DNA of 36,612 bases from Candidatus Saccharimonadota bacterium (GTDB lineage: Bacteria > Patescibacteriota > Saccharimonadia > Saccharimonadales > UBA4665), in NCBI GenBank assembly GCA_014377525.1, contig JACMPL010000010.1, forward strand, positions 1-36,612, read 5' to 3'. Both the position numbers and the translations under genes were made by a program. Below are positions 1-6,940 of the stretch, in pieces; positions within the stretch are counted from its first letter, which is position 1; each line of letters opens with the position of its first letter. The notes beneath the pieces are model-generated. The model was not told where the DNA came from, ran no database searches, and was given only the letters and a program-made list of their open reading frames with translations.

Positions 1-108
1 AACACTCAACAATTTGTTACCGGTTACTACCCAGACACTAAGTCCAATGGCAGGAACAAAAATGGCTGCTAGCAACATCGCTAACAGCCAAATCCGAATA
101 GTTCTCAT
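1..108 (-). CDS. Probable SipW-like signal peptidase I, N-terminus only (runs off window)
   Basis: Only the first 36 codons are in the window. They encode a short basic N-terminus (MRTIR) followed by a long hydrophobic segment ending in VVTGNKLLSV. That layout fits type I signal peptidases of the SipW/archaeal kind, where an N-terminal membrane helix is followed shortly by the catalytic SGSM box, which would lie beyond the left edge. The ATG follows the stop of the upstream tasA-like gene by 4 nt, so the two look cotranscribed. In Bacillus, SipW processes TasA and related proteins with this signal-peptide type, so the neighbour supports the call. The catalytic Ser and Lys cannot be seen. It could instead be another small membrane protein. 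Confidence 0.45.
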   Translation of the reverse strand, partial: MRTIRIWLLAMLLAAIFVPAIGLSVWVVTGNKLLSV

Positions 109-112
109 GTAG

Positions 113-680
113 CTAATTAACCATTTTGGCGCCAAAGCTGATATCGATGTTATCAAGAGCACCGCCGGGCCCAGTCGCCGTGTCGGCCGCCAAACTTACT
201 TGGATGGCGTTACATCGTCGTATTGCCGGCGTATAGCGTCTTATCGAGCGACATGCCACCGGTAGCTTGGGCAGCGATCAGTTGTGCCAGTGTGAAGCTG
301 ATCATCGAGGAAGAACCAAACATGACGGTAACTTTACTAAAATCAACGTTTTGGGTATTCGTCGGGGTTCTGCTGACGGCAACTTTTAAGAACAGCTGTA
401 TGCCGCCAGCATTCGGGAGGTGAGTTCTGTAGCACACTAGGGCTAGCGGTGCTACCAGGAATGAGGTTCGCAAAGGAAAACCCTGGTTGGCTAGTTGTAA
501 AATTCAAACCGTCCTTGCTAATTTTGAGATTAGCAGTCGCGGTTCGGATAGTGTTACCAGAAAGGATATCGTCCTGGCTCTGGAGGGCGGCGTAGGTCGC
601 GCCGATCGCAATAATACTAACAGCTAGCAGACACTCAGTGCTCAGTCTATTGGTTTGATAGAGGAAACTATTGTCTGCAT
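113..680 (-). pseudogene. TasA/camelysin (CalY)-like secreted protein, broken by three frameshifts
   Basis: Translation starts at an ATG preceded by AAGGAG but stops after 12 codons. Three single-base shifts, near 645, 416 and 212, are needed to read one protein through to a TAG at 113. The joined product has a SipW-type signal peptide (LLAVSIIAIGATYAAL), then GNTIRTATANLKIS, a region resembling the NLIPGS turn of the family, LFLKVAVSRTP, and an ending of DNIDISFGAKMVN. These are the usual landmarks of TasA/CalY-type spore-coat or matrix-fibre proteins of about 190 residues. It lies 4 nt ahead of a probable SipW peptidase. All three shifts are corrected by removing or adding one base, so assembly error is as possible as true decay. 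Neighbouring genes are intact. Confidence 0.6.
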
Positions 681-710
681 GATTGGCTCCTTAGTTGGTA
701 CTGCCAATCA
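680..710 (-). promoter_or_regulatory. Hairpin at the tasA-like start codon
   Basis: An 8-base perfect inverted repeat (TGATTGGC / GCCAATCA, arms at 703-710 and 680-687) encloses a 15-base loop. In the mRNA the downstream arm ends on the A of the ATG, and the AAGGAG ribosome site falls on the loop/stem border (687-692). Folding would hide the initiation region, or the repeat could be a DNA operator. The function is inferred. Confidence 0.45.
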
Positions 711-735
711 TGTGGCCTGGGTCGTTAGGTGTCAA
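707..735 (-). promoter_or_regulatory. Promoter of the tasA-like gene
   Basis: A perfect TTGACA -35 (735..730) is followed after 17 nt by CATGAT (712..707, 4/6 to TATAAT). The predicted start gives a leader of about 20 nt carrying the AAGGAG site, and the hairpin arm at 703-710 overlaps the -10. Confidence 0.5.
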
Positions 736-838
736 AAATTTTGCGGCTACTTATTAACTTTTAGCCTGCGAACCTGCTGATCATAATCGGCTTCACCGAT
801 GAAACAGACTGGCTTCGGCCAATTAATACTAGTTAATG

Positions 839-2398
839 TTACCGTTTTGCTGCCGGACTGATATCGGCCATATGCTTAGCAACGACGCGTAATATGTCAT
901 CACCATAACTCTCAACTTTCGCTTTGCCGAAGCCTGGCAATGAAAGCAGCTGAGAACTGGTGCTGGGCGGATTTGCCGCGATCGCCGTAAGCGCACTGTT
1001 ATGCGCGATCATAAAAGGAGCCACGGCATCAGCGGCGGCCCGGGCTAGCCGCCAAGTTTTGAGGGCATCAAATAATTCGTCATCGATATCGATAGTCGGA
1101 CTGCCCGCCGTTTTACTAGGAGCCACTACCTCATCGAGGATATCTTCGGTTTTGACAGACAAACCAGCTGAATCGATTCGAATCCGGCGATCAAATTCGT
1201 GAATTTCAGGGTGCATCGAAAACGCCGTTCGATTAACGCCTTGTAAATACAAGCCATCAAGACTTCGTACTCGTGACAGTGCCACGTACCCCATCCCCGG
1301 CGTAAAGGCTTTACTGAGGTCAATTTCGGCGGCGTCTAGGCTCATGCCTTGACTTTTGTGAATCGTAATCGCCCAAGCCAGACGCAGCGGGAGTTGGGCG
1401 ACTTCAGCTTTGACTTTACCGTCTTCACTGAAATTCCAACTATATGGCTCGACATGTATGATTCTACCCGACATTAACCGTACGACCGGTTGGTCACCAC
1501 GAAAATCAATCACCTGCCCGCGGCTGCCGTTAGCAAACCCCTCGGCAAAATTATTAGCAACGAACATTACCTCGGCGCCGACTTTAAGTTCTAGTAATTC
1601 CGGCGCCAGCACGCTTTTGACCAATGATTCAATCCGCTGCTTATTGCCCTTAAATTGCATTTGTGACGATTTAATCTTGGTGGTGAGCGCTTTGAGATGG
1701 CGCTGATTAATCGCATCGACATCAATATTATGTGCATACAGTCGGGTCACGGTGACGTCTGATGGCACGGTTTTCTGCATTCGACCACCCAGCAAGCGGC
1801 GATGTTCGTCGGTGATATCACCACTGCGCATCGCTTCTAATAATTCGAGCAGGCCATCGCTTTCGGCCTGACGATGTTGCTCGGTAATATAACAAATAGA
1901 CATATCGAGTTCTTCCCAAGCCGCCGATGTATACACGAAGTCGACCAATGAATTATCGCGGCTGATCGGCGGTAACTGGAAAAAGTCACCGACTAAAATG
2001 ACTTGCATGCCACCGTACGGCAGGTCATTCAAACGGAGTAATTTAGCGGCTTTATTGATCATATCGAGTCGAGCACCGTGCAACATCGACACTTCGTCGA
2101 TCACTAAGATATCCGTGGCATTGTAGCGCTTGGTCAATTTTTCGTTATCCGTTAGCCAGCGCTCATCGTGCGCCGTTAGCTCGTCGCGAATACCAAGCCC
2201 AGACCAGGAGTGAATCGTCGTTCCACCGATGTGCGTGGCGGCAATACCGGTACTAGCTGTCACGGCAATTCGTTTGCCTTTGGCTTTGGCACGGCGAATA
2301 AATTCATTGAGGACGTACGTCTTACCGGCACCAGGAGGTCCCGTCAAAAAAACGTTTTTGCCGCTCATCATAACGGTTAATGCTTGTTTCTGTCTCAT
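839..2398 (-). CDS. Pif1/RecD2-like superfamily 1B DNA helicase with C-terminal HRDC domain
   Basis: An ATP-dependent 5'-3' DNA helicase, probably acting on stalled forks or structured DNA. Walker A (GPPGAGKT) is at about residues 20-27 and Walker B (VIDEVSM) at about 100-105. VGDFFQLPP follows, and the late motif AWAITIHKSQGMSLD is the Pif1 signature. The last ~75 residues (DDELFDALKTWRLARAAADA to the C-terminus) form an HRDC nucleic-acid-binding domain, as in RecQ and RNase D. I chose the ATG at 2398 (519 aa) because family members begin MxQxQALxxMxxGxNVFLTG and a GGAG lies just upstream; a GTG at 2407 adds three residues. The gene follows the DUF4868 and small membrane genes on the same strand. 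Confidence 0.85.
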   Translation of the reverse strand: MRQKQALTVMMSGKNVFLTGPPGAGKTYVLNEFIRRAKAKGKRIAVTASTGIAATHIGGTTIHSWSGLGIRDELTAHDERWLTDNEKLTKRYNATDILVIDEVSMLHGARLDMINKAAKLLRLNDLPYGGMQVILVGDFFQLPPISRDNSLVDFVYTSAAWEELDMSICYITEQHRQAESDGLLELLEAMRSGDITDEHRRLLGGRMQKTVPSDVTVTRLYAHNIDVDAINQRHLKALTTKIKSSQMQFKGNKQRIESLVKSVLAPELLELKVGAEVMFVANNFAEGFANGSRGQVIDFRGDQPVVRLMSGRIIHVEPYSWNFSEDGKVKAEVAQLPLRLAWAITIHKSQGMSLDAAEIDLSKAFTPGMGYVALSRVRSLDGLYLQGVNRTAFSMHPEIHEFDRRIRIDSAGLSVKTEDILDEVVAPSKTAGSPTIDIDDELFDALKTWRLARAAADAVAPFMIAHNSALTAIAANPPSTSSQLLSLPGFGKAKVESYGDDILRVVAKHMADISPAAKR

Positions 2399-2440
2399 AC
2401 GCTCCACATGTTATCGATATATTAGTATGCGTGTCGTTTC

Positions 2441-2641
2441 TTATTTTTTCGTAATGCTCAAAAGTCCCTGCGCTGCTCCAGACTGCAGTACATTGATGCC
2501 GGCAAGCACGTTCGTGACCGGGGCAATCACTGGTAGAACGACGCCGACGCCGAATAAGGCGATGGCTCCGACCGCATTAAAATTACGGTACAATTTGAGA
2601 CCACGTTCACCAATTCCTGATTTTTTCTGCTTCTCGGCCAT
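2441..2641 (-). CDS. Small membrane protein, function unknown
   Basis: A 66-residue protein with a basic, polar N-terminus (MAEKQKKSG) and a hydrophobic stretch over roughly residues 22-50 containing Gly, Val and a Pro. It could form one bent or two short membrane helices and ends in ITKK. No family is recognised. The ATG at 2641 sits exactly 6 nt after a TATACT hexamer (2653..2648), so it should be translated from a leaderless mRNA; a GTG one codon upstream is possible but less likely. The gene begins 32 nt after the DUF4868 gene ends and precedes the Pif1 helicase gene. Its position next to a KwaB-like protein recalls the membrane partner KwaA, but it is far smaller, so this is only a hypothesis. 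Confidence 0.6.
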   Translation of the reverse strand: MAEKQKKSGIGERGLKLYRNFNAVGAIALFGVGVVLPVIAPVTNVLAGINVLQSGAAQGLLSITKK

Positions 2642-2647
2642 CACACC

Positions 2648-2653
2648 AGTATA
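2648..2653 (-). promoter_or_regulatory. -10 element, leaderless start of the 66-aa membrane protein gene
   Basis: TATACT ends 6 nt before the ATG at 2641, placing +1 on the A of the start codon. The hexamer lies just past the stop of the DUF4868 gene. The -35 is poor (TAGTCG at 17 nt spacing). Confidence 0.5.
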
Positions 2654-2673
2654 TAACCGCCGGCGAAAAACGA

Positions 2674-3756
2674 CTACAGGACTTCTTTGAGAAGTTTGGC
2701 TTCTTCGTCCTCCTCAAGCTTCAACAACTTCTTTTTGACAATTTCGTAGCGCTGCCCCGTCATGTTCGATTCCATGTAATCATCGTTCAAAAGATTGATA
2801 AACTTCGTCATGTCTTTTTCGTCCATAATGATGATCGCTCCAGATTCGTCCTGCATCAAGTTAATTTCGAGATCGTCGGCGTGGCTCATCATTTCTTCTT
2901 GATTAACGAGACTCGGCTCAATTTTCTGAAGCTTCTTAATGAGACTTTTTTTACCTTTGACGAGCGTATTCATGTCTAAGCCCTCGTCGAAACTAAGACG
3001 GAAATTTGCTTCGATTTCGGCGACTTTTTGCTTGGCGATACTGGCTTCTTTGGCGTCATAGCCAAATAATTGTTTGAGCTTGGTCTGGTTAAACACGTAC
3101 ATGTCTTGGTCGAGCAGTAGCAACTGCGAATCGGTGGGAATCCGAACGGCTGCTTCGGCGTCAAAACCCATAAATTTTCCATTTTTGATCATCCAGCCAG
3201 TCTTGCCGCGCATAATATTCGACTGCGGTAAAACTTTGAAAATATAAAATGGTTTTTTGAGACCGTCATGTGACACGCGGGCCATAATACCCTTAATGCG
3301 TTTGAAATCATGTTCTTCCTCGACAAACATTTCCATTTCGTGCTCTTGCGTCTTGACCCAATTAATAACTTCTCTGGCTTTATCGACATTACTCAGCAGT
3401 GTTCGTTGGAGCACTTTGTCTTCGGCTTCGGCTTCCTCGAAACTCCGAACAATCATGCCATCGGCCGCGCCCTCCAAAACTTGCTCGAGCATTTCGTCAA
3501 TAAAGATCGGCTCAAGCTGCTTATCGAGCTCTTTTGCCATGTTCGTTTTGTAAACGACGTAATTCTTATTTATCAGGAATAAATCGATTTTAAGCTCATC
3601 TTTGAACTGGACGAGATTATTAGCCCAGGCAAAGACATCAGACTCGGCGTAGCTGGCCAGTGCTTCCTGCTCTGGTGCGAGAATATCGTTTGGTAGTGCG
3701 TGACTAGTCGTAGTCAAACTTGTGTCGTCGGTGATACTATCAGTGTTGCTATCCAT
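2674..3756 (-). CDS. DUF4868 / Kiwa KwaB-like protein
   Basis: A 360-residue acidic cytoplasmic protein. The central part reads as a DUF4868 domain (Pfam PF16162 from memory), the domain of KwaB in the Kiwa anti-phage system. The landmarks are IKGIMARVSHDG then KPFYIFKVLPQSNIMR, a W-containing segment GWMIKNGKFMGFD, SQLLLLDQDMYVFNQTKLKQLFGYD, and a helical region ending in EANF. The N-terminal ~170 residues and C-terminal ~90 residues are charged and helical, with no signal peptide or membrane segment. KwaB is known to act with the membrane protein KwaA; no full KwaA is seen here, only a 66-aa membrane protein 32 nt downstream. I prefer the ATG at 3756; a GTG at 3777 would add seven residues. 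The family call is from remembered sequence pattern. Confidence 0.6.
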   Translation of the reverse strand: MDSNTDSITDDTSLTTTSHALPNDILAPEQEALASYAESDVFAWANNLVQFKDELKIDLFLINKNYVVYKTNMAKELDKQLEPIFIDEMLEQVLEGAADGMIVRSFEEAEAEDKVLQRTLLSNVDKAREVINWVKTQEHEMEMFVEEEHDFKRIKGIMARVSHDGLKKPFYIFKVLPQSNIMRGKTGWMIKNGKFMGFDAEAAVRIPTDSQLLLLDQDMYVFNQTKLKQLFGYDAKEASIAKQKVAEIEANFRLSFDEGLDMNTLVKGKKSLIKKLQKIEPSLVNQEEMMSHADDLEINLMQDESGAIIIMDEKDMTKFINLLNDDYMESNMTGQRYEIVKKKLLKLEEDEEAKLLKEVL

Positions 3757-3876
3757 TGCTCGCTTTCTGTGGCGCACATACTGCGCTTTTATTAGTTATT
3801 TTAAACATAATCATCATTCTACTAAATTATGTGGCCTAATACTGCTGTAAAACTTATCATCGCTGCCCGGTTGGGA

Positions 3877-4659
3877 CTACTCGAAGCGTAGCGGCGTCAT
3901 AACTACTCGGCTAAACACCGGGTGAGTTTCGGTCGAGCGAGCCGGGTCATAGCTATAGCCATGAGCGCTAAATCGCATCAGTTGCTTAGGCTTTTCTACT
4001 CGATGATCGATCATCCAACGAGCCATAACGCCACGCATAATCTTGCTATAAATTGGTACCGTTCCGACAATACCGTTTGGCTTGGTATCAAGAAATACTG
4101 GCGTAATTATCGAGCACGGCAAATCCGTAATAACCGGTCGGGCGTACTCGTCGGAACTAAGGCAGCATACCCAATCGACTTGGCTGGAATCAACATAACT
4201 TGCTAGCTTACGGCCCCAAAATTCATACAGGTTTCGATGGCGGCCAAACCTGATCTTGGCACTCATTTCAAGCCGATATGGTTGGGTGCCGTCGAATGGC
4301 CGAACTAGGCCGTACAGGCCGCTAGAAATGAGTAGATGCTTGTTCGCCCAGTCGGCTTCGCTGCGATTCATCGTTGACGCCCGCAGACCTTTGTAGACAT
4401 CGCCAGTATACGTCCAAAGTGCAGCTTTACCGGTTTTATCTATATTCCAATCAGAATAATACTGAGCGACAGCTTGAGCGATCGTTGCGCTGACATGCAT
4501 TGTTTTCATAATTTTATTGTCGGTGTAGCTCGCAATCTTAGTTGCGATTACGGCGGCCTCAGGTAGGAATAGTGGTGTCTCGCCCGCAATATCAAATGGC
4601 GTGACTGCCATAAAATTCATAGTTTTTGACGGAGCCAGGAGTATCAGACAGCCAGGCAT
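3877..4659 (-). CDS. yaaA: YaaA family peroxide-stress / DNA-binding protein (DUF328)
   Basis: 260 aa, the normal length for the YaaA/DUF328 family. Motifs visible in order are LILLAPSKTMNF at the N-terminus, ALWTYTGDVYKGL, HLLISSGLYGLVRPFD and YRLEM, all hallmarks of the family. In E. coli, YaaA lowers intracellular iron and limits oxidative DNA damage under peroxide stress; related folds bind DNA. The start is the ATG 2 nt after the rnhA stop, so the two genes should be read from the rnhA promoter. The linkage to RNase HI suggests a shared nucleic-acid maintenance role, but that is inference. No clear terminator is seen in the 100 bp before the next gene. Confidence 0.9.
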   Translation of the reverse strand: MPGCLILLAPSKTMNFMAVTPFDIAGETPLFLPEAAVIATKIASYTDNKIMKTMHVSATIAQAVAQYYSDWNIDKTGKAALWTYTGDVYKGLRASTMNRSEADWANKHLLISSGLYGLVRPFDGTQPYRLEMSAKIRFGRHRNLYEFWGRKLASYVDSSQVDWVCCLSSDEYARPVITDLPCSIITPVFLDTKPNGIVGTVPIYSKIMRGVMARWMIDHRVEKPKQLMRFSAHGYSYDPARSTETHPVFSRVVMTPLRFE

Positions 4660-4661
4660 TG

Positions 4662-5093
4662 TTAGCGATTTGGTAGATATTTAAGTCGAGCTTCATTGGC
4701 CCAATGATCGGCCATTTCGTTGCCCGGATCATTGTTGTGGCCCCGCACCCAGGTCAGTTTTGCCTGGCTAGCTTTATACAGCGGACAAACTTCTTGGACA
4801 ATATCAAGATTTTTAATTTCACCACCTTTTTTCTTCCAGCCGTTCTTTTCCCATGGCAATGACCATATAGTAATCACCTTAATCCAAAATTCGCTGTCGC
4901 TGAATATTTCACAGGGTTCGCCGTTGGCATCTTTGAGCGCCGCTATGATCGCAAAGCCTTCCATTCGGATATTCGTCGTTTTGCGGCCGCTTGACTCGCC
5001 ACCAAGTACACAAACCTCGTTATTTTTAATGACTGAATAGCCGCCATTTCCGGGGTTGGGGTCACAGCTTCCATCGGTATAATAAATTATCAT
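4662..5093 (-). CDS. rnhA: Ribonuclease HI
   Basis: 143 aa. Cuts the RNA strand of RNA-DNA hybrids (R-loops, primers). All four catalytic acids are in place: Asp7 in YTDGSCDPNPG, Glu45 in RMEGFA, Asp66 in FSDSE, and Asp129 in GNEMAD, with the supporting His119 in RGHNN. A basic, Trp-rich handle region (residues ~77-95, WEKNGWKKKGG) corresponds to the substrate-binding protrusion. The ATG at 5093 lies 7 nt behind a TATACT hexamer, so the mRNA is probably leaderless. First gene of a two-gene unit with yaaA. Confidence 0.95.
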   Translation of the reverse strand: MIIYYTDGSCDPNPGNGGYSVIKNNEVCVLGGESSGRKTTNIRMEGFAIIAALKDANGEPCEIFSDSEFWIKVITIWSLPWEKNGWKKKGGEIKNLDIVQEVCPLYKASQAKLTWVRGHNNDPGNEMADHWANEARLKYLPNR

Positions 5094-5100
5094 CCCGCTT

Positions 5101-5106
5101 AGTATA
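5101..5106 (-). promoter_or_regulatory. -10 element, leaderless promoter of rnhA-yaaA
   Basis: TATACT at 5106..5101 with 7 nt to the rnhA ATG, giving an expected leader of 0-1 nt. No good -35 is seen at 16-18 nt spacing. Confidence 0.5.
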
Positions 5107-5204
5107 CCCTGATGGGCTCGCTAGATACTAGCCTGTTCAATAATTTTTGAGTGAACTATGCTATTTTATACTCTGTACGCTAATTTTTGGGTTGTTTTTT
5201 GCGC

Positions 5205-5210
5205 TATACT
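5205..5210 (+). promoter_or_regulatory. -10 element, leaderless promoter of the tubby/LURP-one-like gene
   Basis: TATACT with exactly 6 nt (TAAAAA) before the ATG at 5217, so +1 falls on the start codon. The upstream region is T-rich without a clear -35. Confidence 0.5.
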
Positions 5211-5216
5211 TAAAAA

Positions 5217-5846
5217 ATGGATTATTCATCATACAAACAACTTGAGTTTAGACGTAAATTTTTTAAATTATTTGGGGCCGAGATTGCCGTATTCGACGGA
5301 ACGACCGATGCAACTATTGGCTTTATAAAAATGAAGGCTTGGAAGCTCAAAGAGGATATTCGATTATTTCGTGACAGCACGCAGCAGCAAGAGATTATGG
5401 CCATTCACGCTCGTAATATCATCGATTTTGGTGCGACATATGATGTTATCGATAGTGCCTCGGGGACAGCGCTATTTTCGTTGCGCCGGAGTGGCATTCG
5501 CTCAACCTTCGTGCGCGGACATTGGGTTATCCAAGATTCCCGCGAAGCCCCGTTAGCTGAAATTCTAGAAACGAGTAGTGCCCTGGCGCTGGCCCGACGC
5601 TATTTTGGCATTATTCCCTACGTTGGTGGGATTTTAGATTTAGCATTTGCCTTCGTGCCACAAACTTTTGCGATATACCATACGGCTGACGGCAGTAGCC
5701 AACTTGCGGCGACTATCACCCATCGTAAGAATCCGTTTATCGTCAAAATGCAGCTGGACCGGTCCGTCGCAAAAGTTGAAATTGATGCGCGTATTTCGAT
5801 TGCTGCGACTGCCCTACTAAGTGTAATCGACGCAACTAAAAGCTAA
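5217..5846 (+). CDS. Tubby C-terminal / LURP-one (scramblase-like) domain protein
   Basis: 209 aa, one of only three + strand genes. The pattern KMKAWKLKEDIRLFRD, then QEIMAIHARNIIDFGATYDVID, SGTALFSLRRSGIRSTFVRGHWVIQD and LAEILETSS matches the repeated beta-strand layout of the phospholipid scramblase / LURP-one / tubby-like C-terminal barrel. In this superfamily the barrel binds lipids or nucleic acids; the bacterial role is unknown. A hydrophobic stretch at about residues 130-155 (RRYFGIIPYVGGILDLAFAF) probably corresponds to the central buried helix rather than a true membrane span. The ATG at 5217 follows a TATACT hexamer by 6 nt. The stop codon overlaps that of the convergent SanA-like gene by 4 nt. 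Confidence 0.65.
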   Translation: MDYSSYKQLEFRRKFFKLFGAEIAVFDGTTDATIGFIKMKAWKLKEDIRLFRDSTQQQEIMAIHARNIIDFGATYDVIDSASGTALFSLRRSGIRSTFVRGHWVIQDSREAPLAEILETSSALALARRYFGIIPYVGGILDLAFAFVPQTFAIYHTADGSSQLAATITHRKNPFIVKMQLDRSVAKVEIDARISIAATALLSVIDATKS

Positions 5847-6493
5847 AATATTGGTTCAGGTCCGCCAAGTACGGCCGGCACTGGTCTAACCATTAACTCA
5901 ATCACAGCTTTATCGGTCGATATAAACTCGCGGGCGATATACATCAGCGCACTATCCCGTCCTTGGCGCTGCGCCGCAACGCCAATTGTCGTAATTCCAA
6001 GATGGTTACAGGTCATAACAGCCCGCGGCAAATGATAGCCCTGCGTAATGACAGTTGCACTAGAAATGCCGAATATAACACTGGCCCGGTAGCAAGTGGC
6101 ATAGGTGTTATAGCCGGCATAATCTTCGACAATATCTTTTCGCGGTACCCCTAACATTTGAGCGTAGCGTGCCATGGCCGCTGGTTCATTATAATGGCTG
6201 GTTCGGTTGTCACCGCTCATTAAAATTTTGCGCACTCGCCCCTCTTTATACAAAGTAACTCCTGTTACAATTCGGTTGCGTAAATATTCGGTAGGTTGAC
6301 CGTTTGGCAGCACGCCAGCGCCAAAAATAATCGCGACGTCGCGTTTTGGTACTGATATTAGGCTGATAATATTTGCATCGTAACGTGCATGAGAAGTTGC
6401 TATTTTGGCATATATTGTTGGCCCCACAATAAGTAAAACTACAAAAATAACCGTTAGTAATCCAGCCGGTACATATCTGAAGCTTCGAATCAT
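5843..6493 (-). CDS. SanA/YdcF-like DUF218 membrane protein
   Basis: 216 aa with one N-terminal membrane helix (residues ~10-30) and a DUF218 domain outside or at the membrane. Domain landmarks are VAIIFGAGVLPNGQPTEYLRNR, KILMSGDNRTSHYNEPAAM, DIVEDYAGYNTYATCYRA and VITQGYHLPRAVMTC, all typical of the SanA branch, which in enterobacteria affects vancomycin sensitivity and envelope integrity. The biochemical activity of the family is not settled. The ATG directly abuts the stop of the upstream DUF2177 gene (0 nt gap), so both are read together. The end overlaps the + strand tubby-like gene tail-to-tail by 4 nt, leaving no room for a terminator between them. Confidence 0.85.
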   Translation of the reverse strand: MIRSFRYVPAGLLTVIFVVLLIVGPTIYAKIATSHARYDANIISLISVPKRDVAIIFGAGVLPNGQPTEYLRNRIVTGVTLYKEGRVRKILMSGDNRTSHYNEPAAMARYAQMLGVPRKDIVEDYAGYNTYATCYRASVIFGISSATVITQGYHLPRAVMTCNHLGITTIGVAAQRQGRDSALMYIAREFISTDKAVIELMVRPVPAVLGGPEPIF

Positions 6494-6883
6494 TTACGAG
6501 AGAATCAAGAAAGAAACTGTCGAGACTAAGCCAGTGATGAAAGTTCCCCAAATCATATCAACGATCGTCACTTGATAAGGCCATTTTTTGAGCGTTGACT
6601 GGTTCGTGAGGTCGTACGTGGCATACATGACGAGCCCGAGCAGCGCACCATGGCCGATGGCGTAACTGAGCGAATTTTGGCCAAGAGCCGGATTGATAAC
6701 AAACACGACCATACCAATAATGTAGAGTACGTAGAACAGTATTGCCGGCTTGAGATCGGCCTTGGGCGCAAGTATGTAACCTAAGTATTTCTTATAAAAT
6801 TTGCCGGCAACTGCGACAAGCCAGACCGCGTCTATCGCACCGAAGAGTACGACTGCTAGCAAAAAGTGTTCAACAAACTTCAT
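6494..6883 (-). CDS. DUF2177 integral membrane protein
   Basis: 129 aa with about four membrane helices: residues ~5-25, ~45-65, ~73-92 and ~105-127. The N-terminal pattern EHFLLAVVLFGAIDAVWLVAVAGKFY and the GHGALLGLVMYATYDLTNQSTLKKWP loop are characteristic of DUF2177 proteins, which have no known activity. The start is an ATG 7 nt after a TATAAT hexamer, so the transcript is probably leaderless. It is the first gene of a two-gene unit with the SanA-like protein, suggesting a common envelope role. Confidence 0.85.
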   Translation of the reverse strand: MKFVEHFLLAVVLFGAIDAVWLVAVAGKFYKKYLGYILAPKADLKPAILFYVLYIIGMVVFVINPALGQNSLSYAIGHGALLGLVMYATYDLTNQSTLKKWPYQVTIVDMIWGTFITGLVSTVSFLILS

Positions 6884-6890
6884 ATTTTCT

Positions 6891-6896
6891 ATTATA
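6891..6896 (-). promoter_or_regulatory. -10 element, leaderless promoter of the DUF2177/SanA-like unit
   Basis: Consensus TATAAT at 6896..6891, 7 nt before the ATG at 6883. No recognisable -35. Confidence 0.5.
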
Positions 6897-6940
6897 CTCT
6901 GCGCACCGTTCAGAGCCGCATAAAAAATATTACAAAAGTC

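Noticed and set aside
2229-2690. A 153-codon open frame on the + strand
   Set aside because: It overlaps the Pif1 helicase 5' end and the small membrane gene, and its low-complexity translation is an antisense shadow.
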